In this document: positions 6,771 to 15,402 of the stretch, one piece after another | Numbering within the stretch: the first letter of the stretch is position 1 | How the letters are laid out: each line of letters begins with the position of its first letter | Origin: a bacterium | Lineage (GTDB): Bacteria; SAR324; XYD2-FULL-50-16 | NCBI GenBank assembly: GCA_024275165.1 | Contig: JAJRZQ010000044.1 | Coordinates: 1-24,008 of the forward strand | DNA: 24,008 nucleotides | Reading direction: 5' to 3' | Translations under genes and position numbers: made by a program | Notes under the pieces: generated by a model | The model's database searches: none | The model's input: the letters and a program-made list of their open reading frames with translations, nothing else | What the model was told of the DNA's origin: nothing

Positions 6771-8642
6771 TTAAAAAAGAAGAACATCGTCATCCAATTC
6801 ATGGGGTTGCCCCTGCGCTGATCCCCCCGCGCCGGGCCCTCGGCTCGCTTCAAACTCTTTAACCAATAAATCGGCGATCTCCGCCCCCCCCAGCGTAGCG
6901 AGCGACTCTTTCAAAGTCGTTCGTTCCTGCGCCGTTGTATAGGTGCCGTAAAGGTATTTGAGCCGTTCTCGCAACTGGGGGCGGAATTGCGGCTTCAACC
7001 CCAGGGGGGGGGTTCTACGGGTAAGCAGCCGTTGCATCTCCTCTTTTACCCCCGCGGTACCCCGCAATAAAGTTTGATTGAAATCCAATTTCGACAGCAA
7101 ACTTTGGGATTCCAGGCTCAAGCGAATGGAGGTTTGCGCCACCTGCGACATGCTTTTTAAAATCTCTTCTTGGGTTTTAACCAGGGTTTGAATCTCTTTT
7201 TGAGCCTTCTCCCGTTTCGCGGCAATAATCTTCACCCGCTGTCGCAGGCTCTCTTGCAGACGATTGCTACGATCTTCAATGAGTTGAGAAACCTTCTCGA
7301 TTTCTTCACGCTCTTGCAAAAAAAGGCTTTCCATCTCGGCGGAAAGCTCACGAATGGCGCTGGAGATAATCTTTAAACTCCCTTGCTGCCCTTGCATGTT
7401 TTTGGTTTGCAACATGGAATTAAGAGAGAGCAACTCTAAATCTTCTCGAATGCGTTCCACATCGAGAATTTTTTTGATCATCTGTTGCATCTCTTGTTTG
7501 GTTTTCGCGGTGACCTCCAATAGATTCTCCATTAAGTCATGGCTATTGCTCAAGTATTGCAAGAGGCTGTCGAATTCCTTTTCCAAGTAACCTGCCACCT
7601 CTAAGCTTTCCTTTCTCACCTGCAAGGCTTGACTGGAGCTACTCTCCTGTACCCCTGCCTGCGTTAAGATCTCTTGAATTTTTTCATGAACGGTCTCAAA
7701 CATATTGTTGCCTTGGATTTCAACCCGGTTTAATTGATGCAGATTGATCTGGAACAATAAAGGCAACCACTCGTCCCCCGGACCTTGAATATCCAATCCT
7801 GCTAGAGGCGCCCCCTCCAAGGGCTTTAAGGCAAAGGAGTCCTGGATATGATCCAACTGCTGCTGGGTGATATCATGGTATTGCAACGCCTGGATGACCT
7901 CATTGATCTTTGGGGTGAGTAGGGCGGTCGAGCCGTCGATTCGGCGGCAGCATTCACCCAAGACTTTGCCGGTAAAAGCCAACTGGCGCAGCACTGGATT
8001 CCATTCCTTGAAGGGCCGAAGCACTCCGGCCTCCATTTCGTCCGCTTCCTGCTGCGCCATGGCCCGGAAGGAACCAATGGTTTGATTGATCCGTTCCACA
8101 ACCCGAGAGAGTTCCTGAATATGAATCGAGGCCTGATTGGCCAACCGCTTCAACTCCTCTACCATGGGATCAAAATCCACCGCCCTTTGCTTAGAGGACT
8201 CGATATTCATCACCGTACTAATATTGAGAATCAGATTGGAATGCTGCTCAATCCGATCTTGCCAACGGCAAATCTGATTCACCCGAATCTGCATTTTCCG
8301 TAAATCCTCAAACCCCTCGCTTAAGTCTTTTAGACCCACGAAAATTTCTTTTTTGAGCTCCTCTTTCAGCGTTTCCAAGGCTTGAGGAGAAAAGGCGTCT
8401 TCTGTCTCCAACTGCTTTTGCAGTTTAAAAGAGAGGTCGGCGTTGATCCGGTAGCTTTTTTGCAAGTCTCTCAACAGCCTCGACACCTTCAAGACTTGGG
8501 CCTCGGTCTCTGCGGAGATGCCATGTAAAAGCCCTTGCATCTTGCTTAGATTGGGCTCAAAATCAGCACTACCTATCATGGAAACCTTTTTAAACCAAAG
8601 TTGCATCCACTGCCGGGGAAAAATCGCCATGGCAAAATTCAT
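6771..8642 (-). CDS. Large coiled-coil chemotaxis protein with CheZ-like motif and C-terminal tail; candidate CheY-P phosphatase
   Basis: I do not recognise a named family for the full 623 residues. It is almost entirely helical and charged, with long coiled coils (about 30-240 and 320-560) and no membrane segment. Residues 252-266 read LQYHDITQQQLDHI, which resembles the catalytic helix of CheZ (FQDLTGQVI): D257 and Q261 keep the D-x-x-x-Q spacing of E. coli CheZ D143 and Q147. The protein ends in a Gly/Pro/Ser-rich flexible stretch and then ELDDDVLLF, like the acidic-hydrophobic CheY-binding tail of CheZ (VDDLLDSLGF). CheZ has about 214 residues, so this would be a threefold larger relative. 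Its ATG overlaps the cheA stop as ATGA, coupling it to the kinase. No other CheY phosphatase is visible in the window. Alternatives are an adaptor or a receptor-like scaffold. The gene is firm, the phosphatase role is inference. Confidence 0.6.
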   Translation of the reverse strand: MNFAMAIFPRQWMQLWFKKVSMIGSADFEPNLSKMQGLLHGISAETEAQVLKVSRLLRDLQKSYRINADLSFKLQKQLETEDAFSPQALETLKEELKKEIFVGLKDLSEGFEDLRKMQIRVNQICRWQDRIEQHSNLILNISTVMNIESSKQRAVDFDPMVEELKRLANQASIHIQELSRVVERINQTIGSFRAMAQQEADEMEAGVLRPFKEWNPVLRQLAFTGKVLGECCRRIDGSTALLTPKINEVIQALQYHDITQQQLDHIQDSFALKPLEGAPLAGLDIQGPGDEWLPLLFQINLHQLNRVEIQGNNMFETVHEKIQEILTQAGVQESSSSQALQVRKESLEVAGYLEKEFDSLLQYLSNSHDLMENLLEVTAKTKQEMQQMIKKILDVERIREDLELLSLNSMLQTKNMQGQQGSLKIISSAIRELSAEMESLFLQEREEIEKVSQLIEDRSNRLQESLRQRVKIIAAKREKAQKEIQTLVKTQEEILKSMSQVAQTSIRLSLESQSLLSKLDFNQTLLRGTAGVKEEMQRLLTRRTPPLGLKPQFRPQLRERLKYLYGTYTTAQERTTLKESLATLGGAEIADLLVKEFEASRGPGAGGSAQGQPHELDDDVLLF

Positions 8643-10726
8643 ACCCCTACCAGTTCAAAAAGGTTCAACACCAAAGCGACCGTACCGTCTCCCAGCAAAG
8701 TGGTGCCTGAAAAGCGGCCTTTCCCCGCGATGGTGGGGGTTAAGGGTTTGATGACCGATTGATGCTCCCCGATCACCAAATCAATCGAAAAACCCACCAA
8801 ACTGTTTTCGACCCGAGCGATTACGATTTGTTCCAATTCCGGTGGTTCCCCTCCAAGTTGGAACAGGTTCCTCAAGCGCACAAAGGGTAAAACCTCGCCC
8901 CGAACCTTGATGGTCAAGGTTCCGTTGACCGACCTCACCTCTTTGGAATGGATGGCGACACATTCTTCTACCGTGGCCAGAGGAAAAACATAAAAGCAAT
9001 CCGCGACCCGTACCAAAAGCCCTTCGATCATGGTTAAGGTTAAGGGGAGGTGCAAAACAAAAGTGGTGCCCCGGCCCCACTCGCTCTCCACGGCAATCTT
9101 GCCGCGCAGGGACTCAATGTTTTGCCGCACCACATCCATCCCCACCCCCCGACCCGAAACAGAGGTCACCTTTTCGGCGGTGGAAAACCCAGGGTGAAAC
9201 AAAAGAGCGTAGGCCTCGGAGTCGCTCAAGCTCGCGTCGGGCTCAATCAGCCCCTGCTGCTTGGCTTTGGCAATCACCTTTTCTTTATGGATCCCCGCGC
9301 CGTCATCGGCAACGCGTAAAATGATATTGGTTCCAGAGTGAATCGCGCTCAAGCTCACCTTACCCTGGCTCGGTTTCCCCACTTTTTTGCGCTGCTCGGG
9401 TCGTTCGACCCCGTGATCAATCGCGTTGCGGATCAAATGTACCAGAGGGTCATTGAGTCGTTCGATTAAGGTTTTATCCAGTTCCGTGGTTTCTCCCTCC
9501 GTGATCAGTTCCACCTCTTTACCCAATTCCTGGGACAAATCACGCACCAAGCGTTTGAACTTGCTGTAAGCGGTACCAATGGGCAGCATCCGCAGTTCCA
9601 TGGTGGCCTCTCGCAATTCAGCCGCCAGACGGGTCAAGCCTTCGGCCATGTTATCTAAAGCGGGATCATCGCGAGATTGCACGATCTGTGAGATATGGGC
9701 CTGCATGGTGGTCAACTCCCCCACTAAGTCCACCAAGGCATCGAGTCGTTGTGAGGGCACCCGAATACTGCTTTGATCCCGCTCTTTCTCTTTTTTCTTC
9801 TGCTTGGAGCGAATCATCTTCTGCTCGCTCAAGGCAGACTGAACTTGCAAATCGCTCACCAGACCCGATTGGGTTAGGAGTTCGCCCACCTTAGGCTGGG
9901 CTCGCAATAGCTTTTCCAGCTCTACAGAAGTCACCGCCCCTCGCTGGGCCAGAATTTGCCCCAACTGGGTCACCGATTCGACATCCTGCTCTTCATCAAG
10001 CTGAATCGGTTGAATCTCCAACCGACAAGCCTGCTCCACAAACATAAAGACATCTTTTAAGGGCTGAATCCCCTGGGGGGAAAAGACTAAGACCTCCCAT
10101 GAGGTATAACAAACTTCGGGGTCCAACTCCTCTAAATGAGGGATTCCCTCCACTTGAGGAAACACCTCCACCTCTTCTAGTTCCTTCAACTCCCGCAATA
10201 AAGCCAAGGGCTTATAACCGAGAAAAAAATCCTCTTGGGGCGCAAAACGAACCCAAAACATCCCCTCTCCTTTTGCCTCCGGCCTTTCTTGTGCGCTGGG
10301 GTCCGCCGTTGCCTGAGGGGCTTGGGGCGCAGGCGCAGGTTGCTCCATCAAACCCCGCAGCAGTTGATCCACCTCCAAGGCGCGCTGTTGCCCCTCAGCA
10401 CTCAAGTCCCCCTCGTCCACTAAAAACTCTTGAATCTGGTCATGGGCCTTCAGCCCCAAGGCAATGAGCTGCTCGGTTACCCCTAAAGCCCCCGAACGCA
10501 CCTGATCAAAAGCGGTTTCAATGTGATGGGCAAAGTCGGAGAGCTCGGTAAAACCAAACATGGCCCCACTGCCTTTAATGGTGTGCAGGGCGCGAAAAAT
10601 ATTATGAACCTGCGCCTCGTCCGCGGGGTTGTCTTCCAATTCCAGCAAGCCCTCCTCCATGACCTTTAAGAGGTCTTCGGCTTCTTCTTTAAAGGCAAGG
10701 CGGCCTTTTTCCAACGCGCTACTCAT
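8639..10726 (-). CDS. cheA: CheA, chemotaxis sensor histidine kinase
   Basis: Phosphorylates CheY and CheB in response to receptor state. Domains in order: Hpt/P1 with phosphoacceptor His48 in RALHTIKGSGAMFGF; an atypical region (about 150-310) in place of a clear P2; P3 dimerisation (about 320-385, starting IRVPSQRLDALVDLVGEL); P4 ATPase with N-box HLIRNAIDHG (His430-Gly439), G1 box around DDGAG (D474-D475) and G2 box SGRGVGMDVV; and a CheW-like P5 (about 565-695). The atypical region has an alpha/beta-looking part starting MFWVRFAPQEDFFLGY, then two helical half-repeats LGQILAQRGAVTS and VGELLTQSGLVSD, like the N-terminal modules of GspE-type ATPases. At 695 residues the size is normal. It overlaps both cheY (upstream) and the coiled-coil gene (downstream) by ATGA junctions. 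Confidence 0.96.
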   Translation of the reverse strand: MSSALEKGRLAFKEEAEDLLKVMEEGLLELEDNPADEAQVHNIFRALHTIKGSGAMFGFTELSDFAHHIETAFDQVRSGALGVTEQLIALGLKAHDQIQEFLVDEGDLSAEGQQRALEVDQLLRGLMEQPAPAPQAPQATADPSAQERPEAKGEGMFWVRFAPQEDFFLGYKPLALLRELKELEEVEVFPQVEGIPHLEELDPEVCYTSWEVLVFSPQGIQPLKDVFMFVEQACRLEIQPIQLDEEQDVESVTQLGQILAQRGAVTSVELEKLLRAQPKVGELLTQSGLVSDLQVQSALSEQKMIRSKQKKKEKERDQSSIRVPSQRLDALVDLVGELTTMQAHISQIVQSRDDPALDNMAEGLTRLAAELREATMELRMLPIGTAYSKFKRLVRDLSQELGKEVELITEGETTELDKTLIERLNDPLVHLIRNAIDHGVERPEQRKKVGKPSQGKVSLSAIHSGTNIILRVADDGAGIHKEKVIAKAKQQGLIEPDASLSDSEAYALLFHPGFSTAEKVTSVSGRGVGMDVVRQNIESLRGKIAVESEWGRGTTFVLHLPLTLTMIEGLLVRVADCFYVFPLATVEECVAIHSKEVRSVNGTLTIKVRGEVLPFVRLRNLFQLGGEPPELEQIVIARVENSLVGFSIDLVIGEHQSVIKPLTPTIAGKGRFSGTTLLGDGTVALVLNLFELVGV

Positions 10727-11088
10727 CCCACCACCTTTTTGACCACCATCAACAACTTTTCCGGAACAAAGGGCTTAACCAGCCAACCATTGGCCCCGGC
10801 GCTCCGCCCCTCTTCCTTTTTAGAGATTTCCGACTCCGTGGTGAGCATGACGATGGGAAGAAACTTATGCCCTTCTTCTTGCCGAATGGAGCGGATCAGT
10901 TCCATCCCATTCATGACCGGCATATTTAAATCGGTCAGCACCATGTTGAAACGATGCTGGGCCAATTGGCTTAAGGCGTCTTCTCCGTTTTCCGCTTCCA
11001 CCACCCCATAACCGGCTTCCAGCAGGGTTAACTTCACCATTTCCCTCATACTCGAAGAGTCATCGACGATTAATATTTTCTTGTCCAT
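10723..11088 (-). CDS. cheY: CheY, single-domain response regulator
   Basis: Receives phosphate from CheA and presumably binds the flagellar switch. All receiver landmarks are present in 121 residues: D9 and D10 in IVDDSSSMR, phosphoacceptor D53 in LTDLNMP, Thr83 in MLTTES and Lys105 in LVKPF. The aromatic switch position equivalent to E. coli Tyr106 is Trp102 (GANGWLVKP), as in many CheY proteins outside the enterics. A good ribosome site (AAGGCGGA) precedes the ATG. The stop overlaps the cheA start (ATGA), and it follows the receptor gene by 35 bases. It is the only stand-alone receiver here and so the likely target of the CheZ-like protein two genes downstream. Confidence 0.96.
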   Translation of the reverse strand: MDKKILIVDDSSSMREMVKLTLLEAGYGVVEAENGEDALSQLAQHRFNMVLTDLNMPVMNGMELIRSIRQEEGHKFLPIVMLTTESEISKKEEGRSAGANGWLVKPFVPEKLLMVVKKVVG

Positions 11089-11123
11089 ACTTCCGCCTTT
11101 TAGGTTCCCAGGTTTCCCCTCGA

Positions 11124-14100
11124 TTAATAGCGACCAAAATCCCCTTCGAGAGAGATCACATCCGCGGGATGAATGGAATTCACCTTATCCCCCCCTGCCT
11201 TTATTGGCGTTTCGGGTAAGGCCTTGGGTTTTTTGCTTGTTTCCGAAATCCGCTGAGGGCGCGCCACCGGCTGATACTCCGCTTTTTGCCCTCCCCTTTG
11301 CTGATGGATCATTTTTTGAATCATCGCTATGAGTTCGGGAGAGAGCCCTGAGGGGAGTTCCATCTCTTCGTTTTGTTCTTTTAACTTAAACTGAGAGACC
11401 AATTCTTGCAGTTGCCCCGACTGTTGGGCCAGTTCTTCGGCAGCGGCGGCGCTTTCTTCCGAGTTCGCCGTATTCTGCTGGGTCACCTGCTCGATTTGAT
11501 TTAAGCCCGTATTGATCTGGTTGATTCCTTCGGCTTGTTCCTTGCTTGCCGCGGCGATTTCCGCCACTAGATCGCTCACCTTGCCGACATTGGAGACGAT
11601 TTCGGTTAGGGCTTCTGCGGTTTTATCGGCGATTTGAATCCCTTGGCGCACCTTTTTAGCCGAATCCTCAATCATCTCGGTGGTCTCCTTCGCCGCCTGA
11701 GCGCTACGGCCCGCGAGGCTCCGTACCTCGTTGGCCACGACGGCGAATCCCTTGCCGTGTACCCCCGCGCGCGCGGCCTCTACCGCGGCATTCAAGGCCA
11801 ATAAATTGGTTTGGAAGGCGATTTCATCAATCACCTTGATGATTTTGGAGATGTTCTGACTGGATTCTTCGATTGTGGACATGGCCGTGATCATCTCTTT
11901 CATCTGCTCATCACCGGTCTGGGCGTTGCTCCGCCCCGCGTCGGCCAAGCTGTTGGCCTGATTGGCGTTTTCCGCGTTGGCCACCGTTTGACTGGCCAAC
12001 TCGGTCATGGAAGCGCTCACCTCCTCTAAAGAACTCGCCTGCTCGGTGGAGCCTTGAGCCAAGGATTGACTGGAAGAGGCGATTTGCTCGCTGCCGTCGG
12101 AAATCTGATTCACTGCCCGGTTTACCTTGCCGAGCAGGCTATTCATATTCTGCACAATCTGGCTGATCGCCTTGCCCATGGCGTCCACCCCTGATTTCGG
12201 GGTCACCTCTACGGTTAAATCCCCCTCGGCAATTTGACTGGAGGCTTTGGCCAACTCCCTTAAGGATTCTAAGGTATTGTTGAGGGAATTTTTGAGGATT
12301 GCGTGGTCTCCCTTATAATCCCCGGTTACAAAGGCCTCTACATCGCCTAGGGCGATTTCTCCCAGCCGCTCTTGAATCTCGCTCAAGGGAAAAACAATGG
12401 CCTCAATGATTTGATTGATGTTTTCCACCATGGGCTGAAAGGCTTTCGGCACCGTCTCCACCTGGCCCCGTTCTTTTAAGTTGCCCTCCATCACCTGCGT
12501 CAGCAAGCGATCCACCTCGCTGCTGTAAATCGCCCGATCATTGTAATCCAGCCATTCCACAGCGTTGCCGATTAAATTGCCCTCTTTGTCCAAAAGCGCC
12601 GTGGCGTTCACCCCGAACTCCAACTTGCCCAGTTTCAGTTCGGACTGAAAAGGCAGATTCGCCTTGTTGGTTAAAATCTTTCTTTGGTGCGCCGGGTTGA
12701 CATGGTAACTGTCGATACAGGTGCCTACCAAATCGTCTACGCTAAATTGAGGTAAATTCTTTTTGAGTTCCGACTCATACTGGCGCATCATCTCCAGCAC
12801 CGCAGGGTTGCAGTAGGTAATCACCAAATCCTTGTCGCAGATCATAAAATTGGTCTTGGCCGTTTCGATCAACCCCCAAAGACGAGACACCTCGGTTTCG
12901 TTGCTGCGGGTCGCGGTCACATTCGACCATTCCAAGGTGTTGCCGATATAACTCCCCTCCGCGTCGCGCATGGCAGATACATTGAGGTTAAAAGTTAATT
13001 TACCCACCTGAATATCGGCCTGGTAGGGCAAATTATCCGCGTTCGCCAGCAATTTGCGTTGGTGTTCTGGGTGTTGGTGAAACCGATCAATGCAACTCCC
13101 TACAAAATGATCCAAAGAAAACCCGGGGAAGGCGGCACGGAATTCGTCTAAGTTTTCTTGAATCATCTTTTCGGTCGCCGGATTGGCATAGGTAATCACC
13201 AAGTCACGGTTGCAATTGATGATCGCCTGGGCCGCCCCGGAAAGGGAGGATTGCAACCGCGCCGAATTGTTGCGTTCTTGCATCAAGTCCGTGGTATTGG
13301 CCCAGTTGAGGGTTGTCCCGATATACTTCCCCTCGCTATCGAGGTTGGCGCTGATATTTAAAGAAAAGAACAAAGGCCCGACCTGAATCGTGGTTTGGTA
13401 GGGCAGGTTTTTCGGGTCGCTCAAAAGTCGGCGCTGATGCTCCGGGTTCTTGTGAAAGGCATCAATGCAGGTTCCGATGATCGTTTTGGCATTAAAACCG
13501 GCAAAGGCTTGTTCAAAAACCTTTTGGTTCTCCTCAAAAAGTTTATAGGTCGCCGGATTAACCCAACTGATGACCAAATCGCGGTCACACATAATCACCG
13601 CCTGATTGCTCCCCTCCAAGGCGCTGGTTAAGAGTTCCGCCTTGTTGGCAAAGGATTCTTTTTCAGTGATGTTTTCCCACTCCACTGCATAATGAGACTT
13701 TTTCCCTTCCTCATCCGCCTGGGCGGTGGCGTTGAACATAAAAACGAGCTTGCCTGCATTGATCTTGGCGCGGTGACTTTCACCGGGCCGCAGATGCTGT
13801 AAGACTCGGCGGATCATCTCGGGATCTTTATGAAAGCGGTGAATGCTCTCGCCTAAAATCTGACTCGCTTTAAATCCGGGGATGTAGCTTGCCAATTCGG
13901 CTTCCACCTGCTGAAAGGTTTGGGTCGTATTTTCGTTGAGATAGATGATTTTTTCGTCCAAATCAGCGATCATGATATTGCTTTTGCTTTGATGTAATAT
14001 CTGCCGCAATAGCATTGGATTTATTTGAGAAAGGGCATCGACTTGCTGATTCATGGCACCACCTGATTGAGGATGAAAAAAAGAAACTTGAGCTTGCGGA

Positions 14101-14285
14101 CTCGGCGTTATGGGTTGCCTCGGAGTTAAAGGAGCTGTGGGGGGCGGGGCCGCTCGCCTGGGCTCCGGCTTGGTTGTCGCCTCACCGAGGGTCACCTTGG
14201 TGAGCTCCTTCCCTCTAGCGGTTTGCGGGTTGGCTTGGTCTGGTTGATTTGGTTGATTTGGTTGATTTGGTTGAATATCCTTCAT
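11124..14285 (-). CDS. Soluble methyl-accepting chemotaxis protein with four tandem Aer2-like PAS domains
   Basis: Cytoplasmic chemoreceptor (1053 aa, no hydrophobic membrane segment). A low-complexity Q/P/N-rich N-terminus (1-77) precedes four PAS domains repeating every 125-126 residues. Their key helices read FHKDPE (151), FHKNPEHQ (277), FHQHPEHQ (402) and YHVNPAHQ (527), each followed about 51 residues later by a Trp in a final strand (W203, W328, W453, W578). This His helix plus late Trp resembles the heme PAS of Pseudomonas Aer2, so gas sensing is plausible. HAMP-like helices (about 620-720) lead to the MCP signalling hairpin, with its tip at [18 protein letters not shown] (from F824). 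The C-terminus ends GDFGRY and may dock CheR/CheB. Met78 has a better ribosome site (AGGTGG) than Met1, so the true start is uncertain. It lies between cheW and cheY. Confidence 0.9.
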   Translation of the reverse strand: MKDIQPNQPNQPNQPDQANPQTARGKELTKVTLGEATTKPEPRRAAPPPTAPLTPRQPITPSPQAQVSFFHPQSGGAMNQQVDALSQINPMLLRQILHQSKSNIMIADLDEKIIYLNENTTQTFQQVEAELASYIPGFKASQILGESIHRFHKDPEMIRRVLQHLRPGESHRAKINAGKLVFMFNATAQADEEGKKSHYAVEWENITEKESFANKAELLTSALEGSNQAVIMCDRDLVISWVNPATYKLFEENQKVFEQAFAGFNAKTIIGTCIDAFHKNPEHQRRLLSDPKNLPYQTTIQVGPLFFSLNISANLDSEGKYIGTTLNWANTTDLMQERNNSARLQSSLSGAAQAIINCNRDLVITYANPATEKMIQENLDEFRAAFPGFSLDHFVGSCIDRFHQHPEHQRKLLANADNLPYQADIQVGKLTFNLNVSAMRDAEGSYIGNTLEWSNVTATRSNETEVSRLWGLIETAKTNFMICDKDLVITYCNPAVLEMMRQYESELKKNLPQFSVDDLVGTCIDSYHVNPAHQRKILTNKANLPFQSELKLGKLEFGVNATALLDKEGNLIGNAVEWLDYNDRAIYSSEVDRLLTQVMEGNLKERGQVETVPKAFQPMVENINQIIEAIVFPLSEIQERLGEIALGDVEAFVTGDYKGDHAILKNSLNNTLESLRELAKASSQIAEGDLTVEVTPKSGVDAMGKAISQIVQNMNSLLGKVNRAVNQISDGSEQIASSSQSLAQGSTEQASSLEEVSASMTELASQTVANAENANQANSLADAGRSNAQTGDEQMKEMITAMSTIEESSQNISKIIKVIDEIAFQTNLLALNAAVEAARAGVHGKGFAVVANEVRSLAGRSAQAAKETTEMIEDSAKKVRQGIQIADKTAEALTEIVSNVGKVSDLVAEIAAASKEQAEGINQINTGLNQIEQVTQQNTANSEESAAAAEELAQQSGQLQELVSQFKLKEQNEEMELPSGLSPELIAMIQKMIHQQRGGQKAEYQPVARPQRISETSKKPKALPETPIKAGGDKVNSIHPADVISLEGDFGRY
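14241..14276 (-). repeat. 9-bp tandem repeat encoding Asn-Gln-Pro units
   Basis: Three exact copies of TGGTTGATT and a fourth with one change (TGGTTGAAT) lie head to tail on the + strand, with a degenerate fifth unit beside them. On the coding strand they give repeated QPN triplets just after the first Met of the chemoreceptor. Copy-number change would be in frame and only lengthen or shorten a flexible tail. Confidence 0.75.
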
Positions 14286-14311
14286 TTTCTTTCTCGCTCA
14301 ATGCAAAAGGA

Positions 14312-14821
14312 TTAAGGTTCCGCTGTTTCGGTGGAAACAACAAAGCGGGCGAGATCCAAAAGCAGAATGATTTCCTCATTCAGCTTGCCGATTCCCTGAA
14401 CAAAATTCTTGCCCTTATAATCGCGGGTAGCGGGGGGCTCTTGGATGTTTTCTTCGCTGATATAAACGACATCTCGCATCTCATCGACGATCAATCCGGT
14501 CTCCAACCCTTCAAAATCAACCACAATAATACATTTTCTCACTTGGTCATGGGCCGGGCCCATGATAAAGCTCGCGCGCAGGTCAACCACGGGGATCACC
14601 TTGCCCCTTAGATTGATCACGCCTAAAATGCAGGCATCCACATCGGGGACCTTGGTAATCCGCTGCATTTGAATAATTTCAATAACATGACAAATTTCTA
14701 GACCATAGACTTGAAAATCCGCTTCATTACCTAGGGCAAAGGTCAAATACATTCCATCCATCATGTTTTCCGCCTCTTCTACTTCAACCTCTTCCATGGA
14801 TGCCTCTGCATTCTTCTTCAT
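14312..14821 (-). CDS. cheW: CheW, receptor-kinase coupling protein
   Basis: Adaptor that joins chemoreceptor tips to CheA. After an acidic 25-residue N-terminal extension, the 169-residue protein has the CheW fold: YLTFALGNEADFQVYGLEICHV is recognisable in outline, then VPDVDACILGVINLRGKVIP (the most conserved CheW signature) and the later GLIVDEMRDVV and ILLLDLAR strands. It is the first gene of the - strand operon, directly upstream of the four-PAS receptor (26 bases), and behind a predicted promoter ending in a perfect TATAAT. The genes order as coupler, receptor, regulator, kinase, which supports one dedicated signalling array. Confidence 0.95.
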   Translation of the reverse strand: MKKNAEASMEEVEVEEAENMMDGMYLTFALGNEADFQVYGLEICHVIEIIQMQRITKVPDVDACILGVINLRGKVIPVVDLRASFIMGPAHDQVRKCIIVVDFEGLETGLIVDEMRDVVYISEENIQEPPATRDYKGKNFVQGIGKLNEEIILLLDLARFVVSTETAEP

Positions 14822-14869
14822 AGCTCGTCCCGTTCTAAAAATTTACAACTCTGCAATCATTTTGGTTCA

Positions 14870-14899
14870 ATTATAAGGACTTGAGGGGGGCAAGGGCAA
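14870..14899 (-). promoter_or_regulatory. Predicted sigma-70-type promoter for the cheW operon
   Basis: Reading on the - strand, TTGCCC (14894-14899) and a perfect TATAAT (14870-14875) are 18 bases apart, about 50 bases upstream of the cheW ATG. This is the best promoter-like pair in front of the eight-gene operon. Prediction from sequence only. Confidence 0.5.
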
Positions 14900-15170
14900 A
14901 TTGTTTGGCGGTCAATTGCGGGCAATTTACTCCAGAGGTAATTTATCTTTATTTTTCAGATAGTTGCCCAATCTTTTCCCCCTTTGCCGGCGGGCCTGTA
15001 AATTTTGCACTAGGGGATTGCGCCTAATTTTCCCCACAAAGTATTATCCTTAAATTGTTTTTATTCATTTTTACGCTCTATTGGAGGAGTAGAAAACTGG
15101 CCAGAAGCAGGCAAATAGGGGCTAATTTCCCCAACTTTTTACTGATTTTTAAGTTTTTTTTAACTTGAGG

Positions 15171-15223
15171 GACCTCTGAAAAAATCCTTGCCTTGCTGGG
15201 AAACTCCGCGTTTTTCAGAGTTT
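15171..15223 (+). repeat. Dispersed repeat, copy 2, with terminal inverted repeat
   Basis: Bases 15189-15223 match the reverse complement of 3912-3946 at 34 of 35 positions. In this copy the left edge carries CTCTGAAAAA (15174-15183) and the right edge its exact reverse complement TTTTTCAGAG (15211-15220), so the unit is itself a 10-bp inverted repeat around a 27-base centre. This is the look of a small non-autonomous element or paired insertion-sequence ends. Confidence 0.6.
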
Positions 15224-15243
15224 CCTTGATTCGTTGGGAATGG

Positions 15244-15287
15244 GTCTAGACTCGGTACAGCCGAGCGCGTCAACCTCTAGACGCGCT
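15244..15287 (+). promoter_or_regulatory. Two mutually exclusive hairpins upstream of the TPR gene
   Basis: Structure A pairs GTCTAGA (15244-15250) with TCTAGAC (15276-15282) and encloses CTCGG/CCGAG (15251-15255 with 15261-15265). Structure B pairs AGCGCGTC (15264-15271) with GACGCGCT (15280-15287), all matches perfect. They share bases, so only one can form. This is attenuator-like geometry, but no T-run follows, and it may simply belong to the adjoining repeat. Confidence 0.35.
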
Positions 15288-15402
15288 TGCCCAAATGGAA
15301 AAAGTGTATTAACTTATCTGAATAAATAGAGAGCCTGATAAAAGCTACCGCAAGCCCTAAGATGAACTTGCTTCTAAGCCCTCCACCATACCCCGAGACC
15401 CG

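Larger units (their letters stand above)
14822..15402. other. 580-base divergent intergenic region between cheW and the TPR gene
   Basis: No coding sequence could be supported here. It contains the predicted cheW promoter (14870-14899), an AT-rich stretch with T-runs (about 15040-15165), the ACCTCTGAAAAA motif and the second copy of the dispersed 35-bp repeat (15171-15223), and a pair of mutually exclusive hairpins (15244-15287). No convincing promoter for the TPR gene was found. Confidence 0.6.

Noticed and set aside
10099-10467. Pro-rich 122-residue + strand open frame inside cheA
   Set aside because: Antisense to the cheA linker region; Pro richness reflects reverse-complemented Gly/Glu codons rather than a real protein.
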